A stretch of DNA of 64,000 nucleotides, from assembly GCF_026212465.1 (NCBI RefSeq), contig NC_080053.1, positions 10,508,972 through 10,572,971 of the forward strand, given 5' to 3'. The notes beneath the pieces are model-generated. The model ran no database searches, was not told the DNA's origin, and worked only from the letters and a program-made list of their open reading frames with translations. This document shows, piece after piece, positions 36,216 through 48,379 of the stretch (position 1 is its first letter; each line of letters opens with the position of its first letter). The position numbers and the translations under genes were made by a program. The DNA comes from Amaranthus tricolor (lineage: Eukaryota > Streptophyta > Magnoliopsida > Caryophyllales > Amaranthaceae).

Positions 36216-38374
36216 ATTGGGTAGTTGTTGTTATGAATTATGATTTTATAACAATAAAAAATTAGTACAAAATACTCTCTTTGTCTCTTTGAATTTGTAC
36301 CATAAAACTTAAATATATGAGAGGTTTTTGAATTCTATGGCACATACTCAAAGGAAAAGAGAGAGTACTCAATATACAATGATCATGAGCAAAACACTTG
36401 ATTAATTTTCTCATTTGCTTCATTAATTCATTCTTAATTATATAAGTTTTTGAAATTTGAAAAAAATTTTGTGAAATTGGTAGTGGAAATAAGAGTTGAA
36501 AGGCATCTAAATTAATAACTACACAATTATAGAACACTAGGATGGAAATCCGTGCAATGCATGGATTTTTAAATATGTTAATATTTTAATGAAACTTTAG
36601 ACGAATGAAAATATTAAGTGAAGGTGCATAATAGAGTATTTATATATGTATATTGTAATTAAAAAAGAATTGAATATAAAGAAACACAAAATAGGTTGTT
36701 AATAAAGAGTTTATAGGTTTTGAATCACCTCTTTATATACTACATTTTTAGTACGTTTCACCATCCTCGTCGCATATGAGAATTCTTAGTCCTTTCCTGC
36801 TAGCTATTATTTTTAGTTGATTGTAATTTCTGCCATTAAAGTGAAAATACATTTTTATTTTTATGAAGGAATAATCACATTACATGAAATCAGACAATAT
36901 TTTTAGTTGATTGATTTTTATTGCATTATATTTGGTAGCTAAGTTAATCTGATTGCCTTCACAGAGTTTCTAGTTCGCTGATTTTTTGCATTAATTTATT
37001 TGTTTCTATAATTTTCATCTAGTTCATTATACTTTAAATTTTTTTCTAAAATTCAAAATTGCAATTATGGTAGTCTAACAATGTAAATGACTGATTTTAA
37101 TGATTAATTAATTTCCTAAATTGTTGTACTTTTATACATAGTGTAATTGTACAACATAATTTTCTAAATATTGTAATTCTAATTACACTGGAATAATTGT
37201 GATTTATTCTGTAGTATAATTTTCTACGCGGTATAATTCCAGAATTTTATCAGACAATATATAATATTCTACACAGTACATTATATATTTCCCATTATAA
37301 TTTTTTAAACAGTCCATTGATATACAACAGTGTAATTGGAATAATTGTGATTTATTGTATCCATAAATGTATGAGTTTATCCGAAAATATAAATTTGAAA
37401 ATAAGGTAAGTGTAAAAATGCAAATCAGTAAAATCTCATTATAAATTTTAAAACTGTGCATTTATATAAAACAATCTAATTGGAATAATTGTGATTTATT
37501 GCATACATAATGTATGAGTTTTTCCGAAAATAATAATGGCATGCTCACAATCAAACTTTATATTTGTTATTATACAGTACAATTAGTAGAATGTATGATT
37601 GACCGATTTTCACTCTTTTTCCTCACTAGTACTATTAGTCGCTCATTTGCCTTCCTTTTTTACATTTATTAATTTACTTTTTAGAAAAAATTTGGGGCCC
37701 TCAGAATCAGGGGCCCTAGGCAGCCGACCATGTTGCCTACCCTCAGGGTTGAACCTGAGAATAGGACCAACTTCTTTGTTTTGCGAAGAAGTTATATCAC
37801 AAAAGTGATAATGTAAGGAGTAGTTCACCAAGAACGATGACATTTGAGGAGAGAAAAAAATAGGTTTCGTGGGAGAGATGGTAACTTAAGACCCAAATCT
37901 TTCAAGATAAATGAGTTCAGCTAAGCAAGTGTTGAGCTCGTCCGAGCAACCCAAATAGATGTGCAAGCAATTAGAGGCATAAGCACTAGAAGCAGTGTTC
38001 TTCGATGACTACATGTTTTGCTTGAGCAAGCAACTAGATGCCCAGGCAATCGGGATGAACCGAGCAAGGCAAAATGGTCCAAGAAATGGCGTCTCGAACA
38101 AGAAATCCTTTGTTCGAAAGAGAAACATGTATGATGTGTCTGAACCTTAAGCTTTTGCGCCAAGCACGCATTCTAACTTCACGACTTGCGAGAAATGATT
38201 TCTCATTGTTGAAGACTATTAGAATGCCTATCAAAGCCATATAGAGTGTAAAAAGTTGGAGAGCTCAAGATGAGAAGTTTTGTAAAGTTAAACTTAAACC
38301 ATAGAGTTTTAGAGCTATCTACATGTTTAATGGTGAGATCAAACACATTCGTATATGAGTTGCAATCTTGTATG

Positions 38375-38376
<2 letters not shown>
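36216..38376. other. AT-rich spacer with 144-bp tandem units and element ends
   Basis: No gene. GGAATAATTGTGATTTATT recurs at about 37190, 37338 and 37482, a spacing near 144 bp, each copy followed by related AT-rich text. At 36548 the near-palindrome ATCCGTGCAATGCATGGAT occurs, of a type found at ends of some plant repeats. At 37690-37760 GGGGCCCTCAGAATCAGGGG resembles the end of a GGGCCC-rich hAT family. 37920-38240 has repeated GAGCAAGCAA-like words as in copia LTRs. Confidence 0.4.

Positions 38377-38462
<86 letters not shown>
38377..38462. repeat. (TA)n microsatellite, about 86 bp
   Basis: Pure TA repeat about 300 bp downstream of the CNGC15 stop codon. Confidence 0.99.
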
Positions 38463-38466
<4 letters not shown>

Positions 38467-38758
38467 AAAAATCTTTTATTGGTTGATGAATGGTACCCAT
38501 ATACTTTTTGTGTTGTTGAGATTGTTATTGCTTGATAACTTGTATATGGTTAGCTTAGTATCCTTTCTGTGTATAAAAAGCATTTTGATACATTCAATTA
38601 ATATTAGTTTCTTACAGTTCTATCAAAATCACATTTGGTTTACTATCTGCACAACCCAATACAAATGTACAATTATATCACCCAAAAATAGAAGGGGCAA
38701 AAGTAAATTTCATGATCGACACATTTTCCACAGTAAAAAGAAAATTAATTACTGCTAT

Positions 38759-41700
38759 TTAAGGCTCAGCAAAGAAGTCAGGATCTTGAGGCTTCATCAT
38801 CTTAGGCAATTCAATATCCCTAGTCCTTTGTGCCCCCTTTCGCGCATTGCCTGCAAATCTTTTAGCCAAAATTGTCACTCCGAGCTGTTGGATAGCCTGG
38901 GAGGAAGCTGCCGCTTCCTCATCATTATCATCAGGAACGTGTTCCAGATTTTGATACTCGACATTTTCATGCTGTGTAAATAAACTTGACTCGATAAACA
39001 AATTAGAAAATGACTCTCTCGAGCTCAAGCTTTGTGCCATTTTTCTCTTCTTAAACCGTCTCCACGCAGCTTGAATAAAGCAGGCACCCCATGTCCTCCA
39101 GTGGTGGGAATAATAACGGAATGTGTGTTGTAGTTTTTTGCTATGTAGACGTCTAAACTGATTTGCAACGAACCTGAGGTCTTCCGCTTGTAGTGAAAAT
39201 GCTTCCACTTCTTCTATTGCTTTGACTGTTCGTGTGGAAGATGGGAAATTTGCCGAGCTAGAGAGTAGGGCCCACGCGAGAAGTTCTTCGCCGCAGAAGT
39301 CCCCTGGTCTAAGTGTGATCGAGTTGAAAAAGCCAGACCGTCCTCCATTTGTCGTTGAGCTGTCTAGTTTCCCTCGTATAATGAAGAGCATTTCGGTCAC
39401 AGGATCACCCTCACGAACTATAAAAGTGCCTGCAGTGTTTAGAGAAGATCTCAACCGTTCACAAATCGCATCAAGTAGTTGATCATCCATTTGAGCGAAA
39501 AATGGAACCTACATACGAGGGAAGTGCAATTTTAGCATGTAAGATACGAGATCTATACCACAATAAAATTCAAGTTTTCTTGATTTGCAGTTAAAAATCA
39601 TTATTAGAAATATTATTTTTCAAAACTTAACAAATAAAGTCAAATATGTTTTTACTTACAGTACCTTAAAACTTTTAAAAAGAACAAATGTAATTGATAA
39701 GCATTAACTTAAAGCACATTAATGCATATTTGTAGTATCACACAAACCTACGATCCGATTCTATCGATTTCGATCCTACCCCTTTAAATTCCTAGGTAGA
39801 ATCCCGATTCTAATAACCTTATTTCCACATTCTACGAAAATCTTTTCTTTTAAGAATGACTTCTTAGTCCGCCCAAGTCGAGACATGTTTATTTGAGTGT
39901 CTAAAGAAAACATGTTGAATATAGACTAGTGAAGTAAGAGATCGAAAGAACTTACTCGACGAACAAGATCCAAGCACAAATGTCGTTGTATTTCACGGCG
40001 TAGGTCAATTGGCAAGCTACTAAGAATAGCCTCTTCATTGACTCCTCGAGTTGCCAGCCATTTGTATTGAACAAACCGTCTTACTCTTTCTCGCAGGTGT
40101 TGAGGAAGCTGACGATGCTTCATCCACTCCTCAGTGTCGCGTCTCCTAAGCCTCCATTCCTCGAGCCTCGATGTGATCGATTGCAGGTAGGTCTTCAAAT
40201 CAATTCGCAAATTGCACAACATAAGTAAAGGAACCCTCAAAAGACATATTTTAGACTGTTTCCTAAATCACTACATAGCTAGACGAAGATTAAAAAGGTG
40301 GAGAACTTAAGAACACACTTGAACATCAGTAACACCATCTAAAACTAGTAAGCAATCAGAAATTAAACACCCTTTTTATAGTAATGTTAGTTCTGTGACA
40401 TTTTTATCAAACAAGTCTCATACCTGCATATTACCAATCAAGAGAGAAAACAGAACAAGACCGACTATGGAGATAAGAATGCAAAATGCGCTTTCCCAAA
40501 CGAATGTGCTCGTTTCCAAATTCTGACCATACGAACTGCAACGTTCATGTTATATACAAAATTATTGTTCGTACACGTCACATATAAAAGGGCATTGATA
40601 CACCCACCAAAGCAAGTAGACAAGTAAACATACCTGAGCTGCTGAAGTCCCCACCATAAACAGTAGAAGTATTTATCCATGAAATTATCGGAGACGACAT
40701 CTTTTAGCATTGCGTTTTGAAAAATCCCATAGTCGAAAGTACTATTTGCATTAGGATCGCATATAGAAAACACCCGCGTGCTATTAGCCCATATGATACG
40801 TTCAGGATCATCTTTCGTACTGCAATCTAAGTATTTGAGACGGCATTCAATGGGAGACTTTTCGTGTCTACAGGCTGATTTCCAACACGATGAGTAACGT
40901 TCTACAGACAGTAGATACCAAGCTGCCCCTAAGATCTACAAAATCCGAAACAAGCACAATCATTTCCAAAACGCTCTCCATTTTAATATTTCAATCAATC
41001 GGGATATGAAACTATAAATAATTTCTTACATGACTAGCTAACATGTACAAGAGAAGATTATAAGCAGCTCCTGCCCAAGCTGTTTTAGTGACAACACCAG
41101 CAGCTTTAATAATCTCGGAACTCAGGGGGAAAATCAGATACAATCGCGGAATATATTGGATGAAAACAATCAATTGAAGTGCATTATAAGTGCTTCTTGA
41201 TTTAGAGAGCTTAATTGCTGGAATGATGAACCATATAACAATCTGCAGGGAAAAATTCAACATCATGTCAATGCATAAAAACATCTGCTAATTGGGATAT
41301 CAGAACATCTCACACCTTGATGAGCAATTAATCAATTACTACTCACTTTTTCCCTTTACATTTGCTATATAAAGCTCTAACACCAAACATATATATAGCA
41401 AAGAATAAGGCATCAATTGTTAAAAGGGGCAGCAACTAATGAAAGGGCAAGACAGCATGCAGTAGCTGTCGAATAGTGTGGCAGAACCAACCGTGAACCT
41501 CGCTCGACCTATGGCTCGGTCGAGCAGCTACTCGAGCAACATGGGCAGCAGCTCCTGCTGCACTCCTTTCCTTTTTCGTGTATGCTACGGTTTCCAAAGC
41601 TTCTTACTCTTGCACTTAGGATTGAATTAATGCACTCCTAGCCTTCACATGTCAAGATTGACACCATCAAAAGTACCATGTACTATGATTCCCATACTAC

Positions 41701-42795
41701 CCAATCACAAACATGTTAGACAATGTCCTCTTCTAATCTTTACTAACTAAATTGATTAAGACTCTTAATCATCGTCCTAATTACTTGGTGAGCATAAGTC
41801 ACCCATAATCCTAATAAGTTGATTTCTTGAGATGGTATCAGTGCCGTAGTGACAAAAAGTCACGGGTTTGAATCTCAACCCCACCCCTAACTAAAAGTGG
41901 AATATTTAACACCAGGTATGAGGAAGACATGTGTTGCATCCACACTTCTAGCCCAAAGGGCTCTCGTGTGAGGAGGCATTATATTAGTATAAAACATATC
42001 CTGGGGCCTCAACCAACCATTAGCTTAAGCCTTAAGCTTTTGGTTGAGTTGGTTTCTTGACATATAAAGCATACCTGCGGAAGAGGCAATGCAGCAATGA
42101 GATCGATGAAGAAACCGGATCTAATATACCTCCTAGCAATCTCCTTCCTATCCATGACAAGTTCACCTCTTCCAAAGACACGAGAACTAGGAGCTACAAA
42201 AGCAGTTCGGAACCTAACAAGTACATGTAAGAAATAGAAAGCATCGGCCAGTGTACGAAAAAAGGTAACAACAGCACCCAATGGCACATTCCTTGACATA
42301 CAGAAGGAATTATGAATGGTATCTACTTGTGGAAGATAAAAAAACAAAGGATCAACAAAAAGTGCAACCAAACAAGCCACTAAGAATATACGATTCCACA
42401 ACAACACCACCTCACTTGATGGATCAAGTGTCCTTTTCCACCATTTTCCATCATTTCTTGAGAATACTCTTAAGCTTGGTAGCTTGAAAGCTTCTCCTAG
42501 TCTATGAATTCTATTTATGCTTCCAAACCCAATACCGATTTGATTGCTTAGTAAAGGGGTTGTTTGTTTATATGCAGGAGAGACTGAATTTGATGATTTT
42601 TCAGATGCGAAAGACTCATTTCTTCCCCATGATGAAAATGGTTGGTTTCCATTCTCATAAAAACTGCATATCATAAAGTAAATATTTAGATCAGTTTATA
42701 TATACATTTCTTGTTAGATTTTGTAGGAATTAACAGAAAAATGTTGTAAAATGAAGTTTAAATTACCTGACTTGCTTATGTTTTTTGGATTCCAT
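38759..42795 (-). CDS. CNGC15: Cyclic nucleotide-gated ion channel 15-like, 7 exons
   Basis: Exons read by me (high to low): 42767-42795, 42075-42663, 41030-41242, 40634-40935, 40424-40535, 39956-40192, 38759-39508; 2232 nt in one frame, 743 residues. S1 lies near residues 100-121; FVAPSSRVFGRGELVMDRKE and the S3 region end exon 2. Exon 3 has QYIPRLYLIFPLSS and VVTKTAWAGAAYNLLLYMLA. The pore has GQN at 381-383, the plant CNGC selectivity filter. The C-linker (WMKHRQLP, RRFVQYKWLATRG) is followed by the cyclic-nucleotide-binding domain with FCGEELL at 565-571 and an IQ-type calmodulin site, FIQAAWRRFKKRK, at 638-650. YCLWWGLQQL and SHHWRTW match CNGC15 better than CNGC14/16/17/18 as I recall them. 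Characterised CNGC15 proteins form Ca2+ channels at the nuclear envelope (symbiosis) or act in nitrate signalling. It looks intact. Confidence 0.93.
41460..42060 (+). mobile_element. Transposon debris / SINE-like repeat in CNGC15 intron 2
   Basis: 41490-41560 has GCTCGACCTATGGCTCGGTC and CGAGCAGCTACTCGAGCAAC, words of copia LTRs. 41825-42060 begins GAGATGGTATCAGTGCCGTA and has CACGGGTTTGAATCTCAACC, close to the pol III box B consensus, then CCCAAAGGGCTCTCGTGTGA and a TTAAGCTTTTGGTTGAGTTGG end. This tRNA-like head suggests a SINE, though the same text also occurs as a common anonymous plant repeat. It ends about 15 bp from the exon 2 splice donor. Confidence 0.45.
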
Positions 42796-43251
42796 GCTTG
42801 TTTGATTATGATGCACAAACAAACAGAGGAGTTACAGTTACAGTTACAACTTAAGGTAACGAACATAACAACAAAGTTATTGAAATGTCTGTTTTAGAAG
42901 AATGTAACAGAAGACAAAACCTCTCTCATTTGGTTTGGGGAAAATATGAGAAAAACCAAATGGGTGAAGAAAGTAGTTTTTGTTTTGGATTTGGGATTTT
43001 GCATATCAGTTGACTTTTTATCAACAAAACAAAAAAGAGTTGATAGCTGATTATGGTGCTCATTTGACTTACCGATTTTATTTACCGGTTTGAATAATTG
43101 ATTTTAAACCCGTTGCTATGAACAAGAGCTTATTCATAACAATAAGTTGTTTCAACCGGCTAATTTATCGAACATTAGCATAGACTAGTTCGACCATCTA
43201 ATACTCTATTTTATCAAAATAAGCTATTTTGCCAAACATCCCTAATAATTA
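42796..43251 (-). promoter_or_regulatory. CNGC15: CNGC15 5' flank
   Basis: The first 455 bp upstream of the CNGC15 start codon, ending at a MITE. AT-rich, with GTTACAGTTACAGTTACAAC (a triplicated hexamer) at 42830-42850. From 43080 the text (GAACAAGAGCTTATTC, CAAAATAAGCTATTTTGCCA) looks like another decayed foldback element. No definite TATA box is assigned. Confidence 0.35.
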
Positions 43252-43485
43252 CTCTCTACATTTGTGTCTCATTTAATTGATTTTGCACACTTTAATCTTT
43301 AAAGATTAAATTTTTGCATAACTATAAATTATGAAAAATTAATATTAATAATATTCAAGGCGAAATAAATAATATTTTAGTTAACTATATTAATTTATAA
43401 ATAAAGAATAAAATATAAATTAAAAATACGATGAATAGAGGTAGAAAAAATTAAACACGTAAAATAATGTAGATTGTAGAGGGAG
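43252..43485. mobile_element. Stowaway-like MITE, degenerate
   Basis: The left end CTCTCTACATTTGTGTCTCA and the right end in reverse complement (CTCCCTCTACAATCTACAT) are inverted repeats, flanked by TA on both sides. The CTCCCTC start and TA duplication fit Stowaway/Tc1-mariner MITEs. 234 bp, no coding capacity, lying about 460 bp upstream of the CNGC15 start codon. Confidence 0.55.
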
Positions 43486-43939
43486 TATAATTTATTAAGA
43501 TAGGAATTGTATGACTATAAGCACCTAAGAGAGAGCTGGCAAGTTGGTCAAGAAACATTATAAATTAAAATAAAGAAAAAAAAACAGATAAAAAAAAACA
43601 GCTAAATGGTTGTTAGTTGTTCATGGTTAGTTATGTATAATTATTGAAGAGAGGTGGGGAACCGGTAAAGGACGTGAATACCAATAACGATATATACATA
43701 GTATTATATAATTAATTAATTAATAATTTAATACTTCATATACTTTGGTTTTTAGAATTATTAATAATAATAATTAATGAGTTAATTTAATATTACTAAA
43801 TCAATATATGTCAATGGATATGAATAAACCAAAGAAAACGTCCAGCTTGGATGATTCTACATAAGAGAAATCTTCGAACAACATGTTGATATTTTTAATT
43901 ACATTATATGATCAAAGATTTTTTCATCAATTGTAATCT
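43486..43939. other. AT-rich spacer
   Basis: No gene, terminal repeat or regulatory motif can be supported here. Confidence 0.4.
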
Positions 43940-44131
43940 TTTTTTTTTTTTAAAAAGATTAATAATTCCGACTGATATTATAGTCGGTATTTTCTACCAA
44001 TTTTCTGTTAGTAGAAATTTAGTCGGAAATTCTAACTGTATTTTTTTAGTCGGAATTTTGGTCGGAAAATACCGACTGTTTGAGGGTAGTTGGAATTTTC
44101 TGTCGGAAAGTTGTATTTTTTTTGTAGTGAT
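43940..44131 (+). mobile_element. Orphan CACTA-type 3' end
   Basis: A run of GTCGGAA / TTCCGAC units in both orientations (at about 43967, 43983, 44031, 44049, 44061, 44078 and 44101) ends at TTTTTTTTGTAGTG (44118-44131), the complement of the CACTAC-type terminus. Subterminal repeats plus this terminus identify a CACTA end; no matching left end was found. Confidence 0.6.
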
Positions 44132-44486
44132 AGTATTAGCATATTGTTAGTTGTATTTGTATATTATTACTGATATCAATGTATTATTAGTTATATTAGT
44201 ATAGTATTAATATGTATTAGTATACAATTACTTGTATATTAGTTCATTATTATCATAGTATTAGTCTATTAGAATAATATTAATAAAGTATTAGTCGTAT
44301 TTGGTAGAATCGGATGATTTTACAATACGATTTTACGATTCAATTTTGAGAGCTGCTTCCGATTTCACGATTTTACAATTTTAATAAAGTATTAATAATT
44401 ACATTTTGGTCAACTTTAACTAACAATTTGCAATTAACAAAACTGCAACAATAATGTCAAGTAATTAGAGTGAAAATGAAATTTTG

Positions 44487-44672
44487 GTTTCCGACTAAAA
44501 TTGAGTCGAAAATTAGTCAGAAAATAATTAATGGTAATTTTTTTTTAATTTAAAATTCCGACCAAAAACTAATTTCCGACTAACACCTATGGTAGGAAAA
44601 TCATTCGGAAATTTTCAATTGCTTCGTTTAGTCGGAAACTTTTAGTCTGAATTTTCCCATTTTTTTGCACTG
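44487..44672 (+). mobile_element. Second orphan CACTA-type end, same family
   Basis: Again multiple TTCCGACTAA / AGTCGGAAA units, ending near TTTTTTTGCACTG. Same word family and orientation as the end at 43940-44131 but more diverged. The two are separated by AT-rich DNA rich in GTATTAGTAT-like words. Confidence 0.5.
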
Positions 44673-44689
44673 TTTGTAATAATGTGTGT

Positions 44690-45545
44690 AATGCTATTGA
44701 GCCTCCCGTCCATGTTCCTTGTGATCACATTGTTAGACCTTCCCGTGGTTGATATGTCTCTTACTGATATAATTTTGGCTCATGATGCTCATTTTGATAC
44801 TTTGCCCGAGGATGACCGTAAAGTGACTATATCTCTTAGCGACATCTCGTCGTGACATTCCGTCTAATTTTGTTTTCTATCCTTTTTGTCAAATTTTTCT
44901 TTGACTTTTTCATCATGTATTTAAGTCAATGTTTTGTGTCTTCTACATTCTCGACCGAATTTTGAGTGTTTCGGTCGAATTGAATTAAAGCCCATCTGCA
45001 ATTAAACTTCTGAAATTTCCAAATGAAGTCTTGATCGAATTGCAACCCGATTTCGACCGAATCTGCAGGCCACAAAGTAACTGTAAGTTGCCAATCAAAA
45101 TCTCGACCGAATTGTCCAAATTTTGACCGAGATTGCAGCCCCCAAAATCTACTGCCTGCTGCTGTAATGAAGTCTCGATCAAGTATCGAGAGCTTCGGCC
45201 GATTTCATTAAAACCGCACAAAATCTTCTGCATTAATTTCATCAAGCTTCGACCAAAGCTGTACTGCGTCTCGACCAAACACTTACTTTACAATGCTCTT
45301 CCCATGTTGCATGCTTTTATTCTTCACTAAAAACTCTTTATCATTATACCCATGCAAATTATAAAAAAAAGAAGAAAAAATAATCTCTTCTCCCATCAGA
45401 TATTTCAGCAACAACCTTCATTTTTCATTTTCATACACTCGCAAAAGTCATACAAGTTCATCTTCAAAATCTCTTACAAAAGTACATTCAATTTCCTAGC
45501 AAAAACTACTTGAAAAACTACTCTAAGTTACTCAAGAATACAAGT
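44690..45545 (+). other. LTR-like sequence, no CDS
   Basis: 44945-45290 contains repeated TCGACCGAAT / TCGGTCGAAT words, followed by a leader-like C/A-rich stretch (45390-45545) reminiscent of retrotransposon R/U5. It stops at the hAT insertion. No primer site, TATA box or domain is clear. Confidence 0.35.
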
Positions 45546-45879
45546 TTATTTACCAGTGGCGAACCTAAGATTTGAAATATGGGGTTGTATAAGCCTAATA
45601 AAAGCGTTTTGATTCTCATTAACAAGTAAAGCATAACTTAAAAGACTATAACATAAATAAAGTAAAACGAAGATAAAACTCAACTAACCCGTTATAATAA
45701 AAAACTGAGCATTTCTTGATCAACTAGCCCTCAAGTGCTCAATCTTTGTCCATTAGTTAATGTGTTCATCTACAATAAGGGAAAAGAAAATCATCATGAA
45801 AAGTAAGGTAAAAGATATACACAGTGCAAAAATAGGTCACAAAAAACTTAGAGTCATATTCAAACTTAATAATTTACCT

Positions 45880-47607
45880 TTACAGCATTGGGCCATTTCG
45901 ACGAGGTTTCATACATTTAAATTGTCTAGTAATATCTTTATTATGAATATTTTCAAATAAATCCCGCTCCAAATAAGTGACTAAACTATCGTTTAGAAAC
46001 CCATCACCCATGCTATTATGGAGTTTATTCTTGATAACTGTCATCGCATAATATGATCTTTTAACTGATGTTGTCGCCACTGAAAGAGTCAACACCAATT
46101 TCAAAAGGAGATACACCTTCGCATGTGTCAATACTTCTTCAACTCAACAAGTTTTATAGAAAACTCATTCAAATTCTTTATGCCCCAAAATCTTTAGTCA
46201 CTTCGAACATCATAAATGAAATTTTCAAGTTGATACTCAAAGTACAATAAATCAGTACTAAAAAATTCAATAGGATAAAATTGAGCAAGTTGCAACAACC
46301 TCTTGGAATCAAAAGCAGCAAATTTGATTTTTCAGTTGAAAGCATGACATGCAGATAAGCAATTCCTTACTTATCTCATCAAATCGATCATCTAATTCCA
46401 ACATAATTTGATCAATCAAGCTAAGAAACACTCCTACTCGAAAGTGTTAGTCGTCAGTTTGTTGCACTTGGCCACGTCTATATTGTCCAGAAAAAACATA
46501 TATGTCATCAATCTTAGGAACACAATATCATTCTAATTACAAAATGAGGTGACCTTTTCCAAGTGACTATAAGTCTCATGGCATTTACAATATCTTGCTC
46601 CTTTCTTTGTAATGATAAATTTAATTGATTTGTTATCCCAAAAATCGTCAATAACAATTGTGTGACAAAAATAAAATCAAACCTCGTAAGTGCAAATGCA
46701 AAGGACTCCACTTTTAACGTTTCAATGCTTAGTATCTTCTACGATAGAATCAAGCACATCAAAAATTGCAGGATATAATTGAAACGCACTCGAAATTGTC
46801 TTGAAATAAGAACTCCATCTAACGGTAGAAGGCATACTTAAGCTACACTCTTGATTCAATCATGTTCCAGACTTAAATTCACCATTATTTTAAGCTTCTA
46901 ATATATGTTGGGCTTGCTTATCTCGAAGAAGTTCCTTACGCTTACAAGAAGCGCTCACCAAATGCAACAAACTACCAAGTGTTTCAAAAGGCCAAGCACA
47001 ATCATCGTCCTTAGTAGCAACAGCAACAAGTGTTAATTGAAGTTGGTGAGCAAAACAATGAATGTAATATGCACAAGGAGATTCAATCAAAATTAAAGTT
47101 CTTAGACCATCAATTGCACCTCGCATGTTGCTTGCACCATCATAACCTTGCCCTCGAACCAATGACAAAGTCAAAGAGTGTTTCATAAGCAAAGATTCAA
47201 CAGCACCCTTAAGAGTTAAAGAAGTAGTGTTACCTACATGAACCAAACCAAGTAATCGTTCTTTCACCATTCCTTTCTGATCAACATATCTAAAAACAAA
47301 ACTCAGCTGCTCTTCATCACTAATATCACCAGATTCATCAGCAAGAATAGAAAAAAACTACCATTAAGTTCCTCAATAATCTTCTTGGTTGTCTCTATTC
47401 AAGAGAATGAGTATCATTTTCACTTAGTGTCTCCAATGACCTAGAAATATGTGTACATGTTAGTTTTTTAATTGTCGTGGGAATTGTGGTAGAAGTTGAA
47501 ATAGGTTCTTGATATGAATTTGGGGTTTGAGAATGAATTTTCTTAGATTCTTCACGCTTTCTCTTTGTAAAAAAATTTGTAATTGCTGAAACTTTTAATG
47601 ACATCAT
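45880..47607 (-). pseudogene. hAT transposase (zinc finger MYM-type-1-like)
   Basis: Starts at ATG 47607 with MSLKVSAITNFFTKRKREES, the usual start of this plant family. A central block at 46890-47270 has MVKERLLGLVHVGNTTS, SLVRGQGYDGASNMRGAIDG and AYYIHCFAHQLQLTLVAVA (DUF4371/RNase H-like core, including a catalytic-type Asp). Another follows at 46514-46711 (LSLQRKEQDIVNAMRLI). The C-terminal dimerisation block is at 45880-46131 (SVATTSVKRSYYAMTVIKNK, LVTYLERDLF). The zinc-finger part between 47395 and 47270 is mostly lost, and frames change several times. Non-functional. Confidence 0.85.
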
Positions 47608-47902
47608 CCTAAAATCAATACAACAAAATTATAAAATAAACTTGATACTTAATAAGTTAATTAAAGATTTAAAGTTATACTTAAAATGATGCTTTTTAAT
47701 TTTATTCATGAATAACAAATTAACAACCATTGAAATCATAAACAAACACAAATACTAATTCTAATTCTAAATTGAATTATATAAATCATAATTTAAAGTA
47801 AATAAAATTTAAATTATCACAATTTAAAGCAAATTGAAATTCTCCATAAACAATTACAACAAAAACACACGAATCATACAAATAATTACAACAAATAATA
47901 CT

Positions 47903-48317
47903 TGTTGTTGGGTCAACCAACTCTCATTCGATGCGCCAAGCCAAAAGGCCCAATAACCCTGCTAACCAGTCAAGCTACCAGAAGGCCCACCCTGAAGGGT
48001 AAATTTACCAAAATTCCCCTGGTCAGTTGCCCAAGGTCATTTACTACCCTATAAATATCCATGCTTATTACCATTTATGGTATGTCGTTTTCTCTCTAAA
48101 TCTCAACTACTTGCATTCATTTCTTGTTTCATATTACCGATCACTGACTTGAGCGTCGAAGGGGCTTTTCGAGAACCTGCCCCCGGACAAGTAACTCTGT
48201 TCGTTTTGCAGGTCACCTTCCGAACCAGGTCTAAGTTATTCGGACCTTTCGACAGCCGGTTCCATCTCAAGACAATTTCCTTCCTAGATTAAGTTGACTT
48301 TTTTAGAGGCAGAAACA
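47903..48317 (+). repeat. 5' LTR of the Tat element
   Basis: 415 bp from TGTTGTTGGGTC to GAGGCAGAAACA. A TATA box (TATAAATATC) at 48050-48059 would start transcription about 30 bp later. Only its last 68 bp are represented at the 3' end of the element. Confidence 0.9.
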
Positions 48318-48340
48318 TTTGGCGCCATCTTTGGGGAATC
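48318..48340 (+). other. Primer-binding site of the Tat element
   Basis: TTTGGCGCCATCTTTGGGG directly after the LTR; the TGGCGCC core is shared by Tat/Athila primer sites. Three or more differences from the usual sequence may be mutations. Confidence 0.7.
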
Positions 48341-48379
48341 CGATAAATACACCTTACGATTTAAGTCGGAAAAAAAGCC

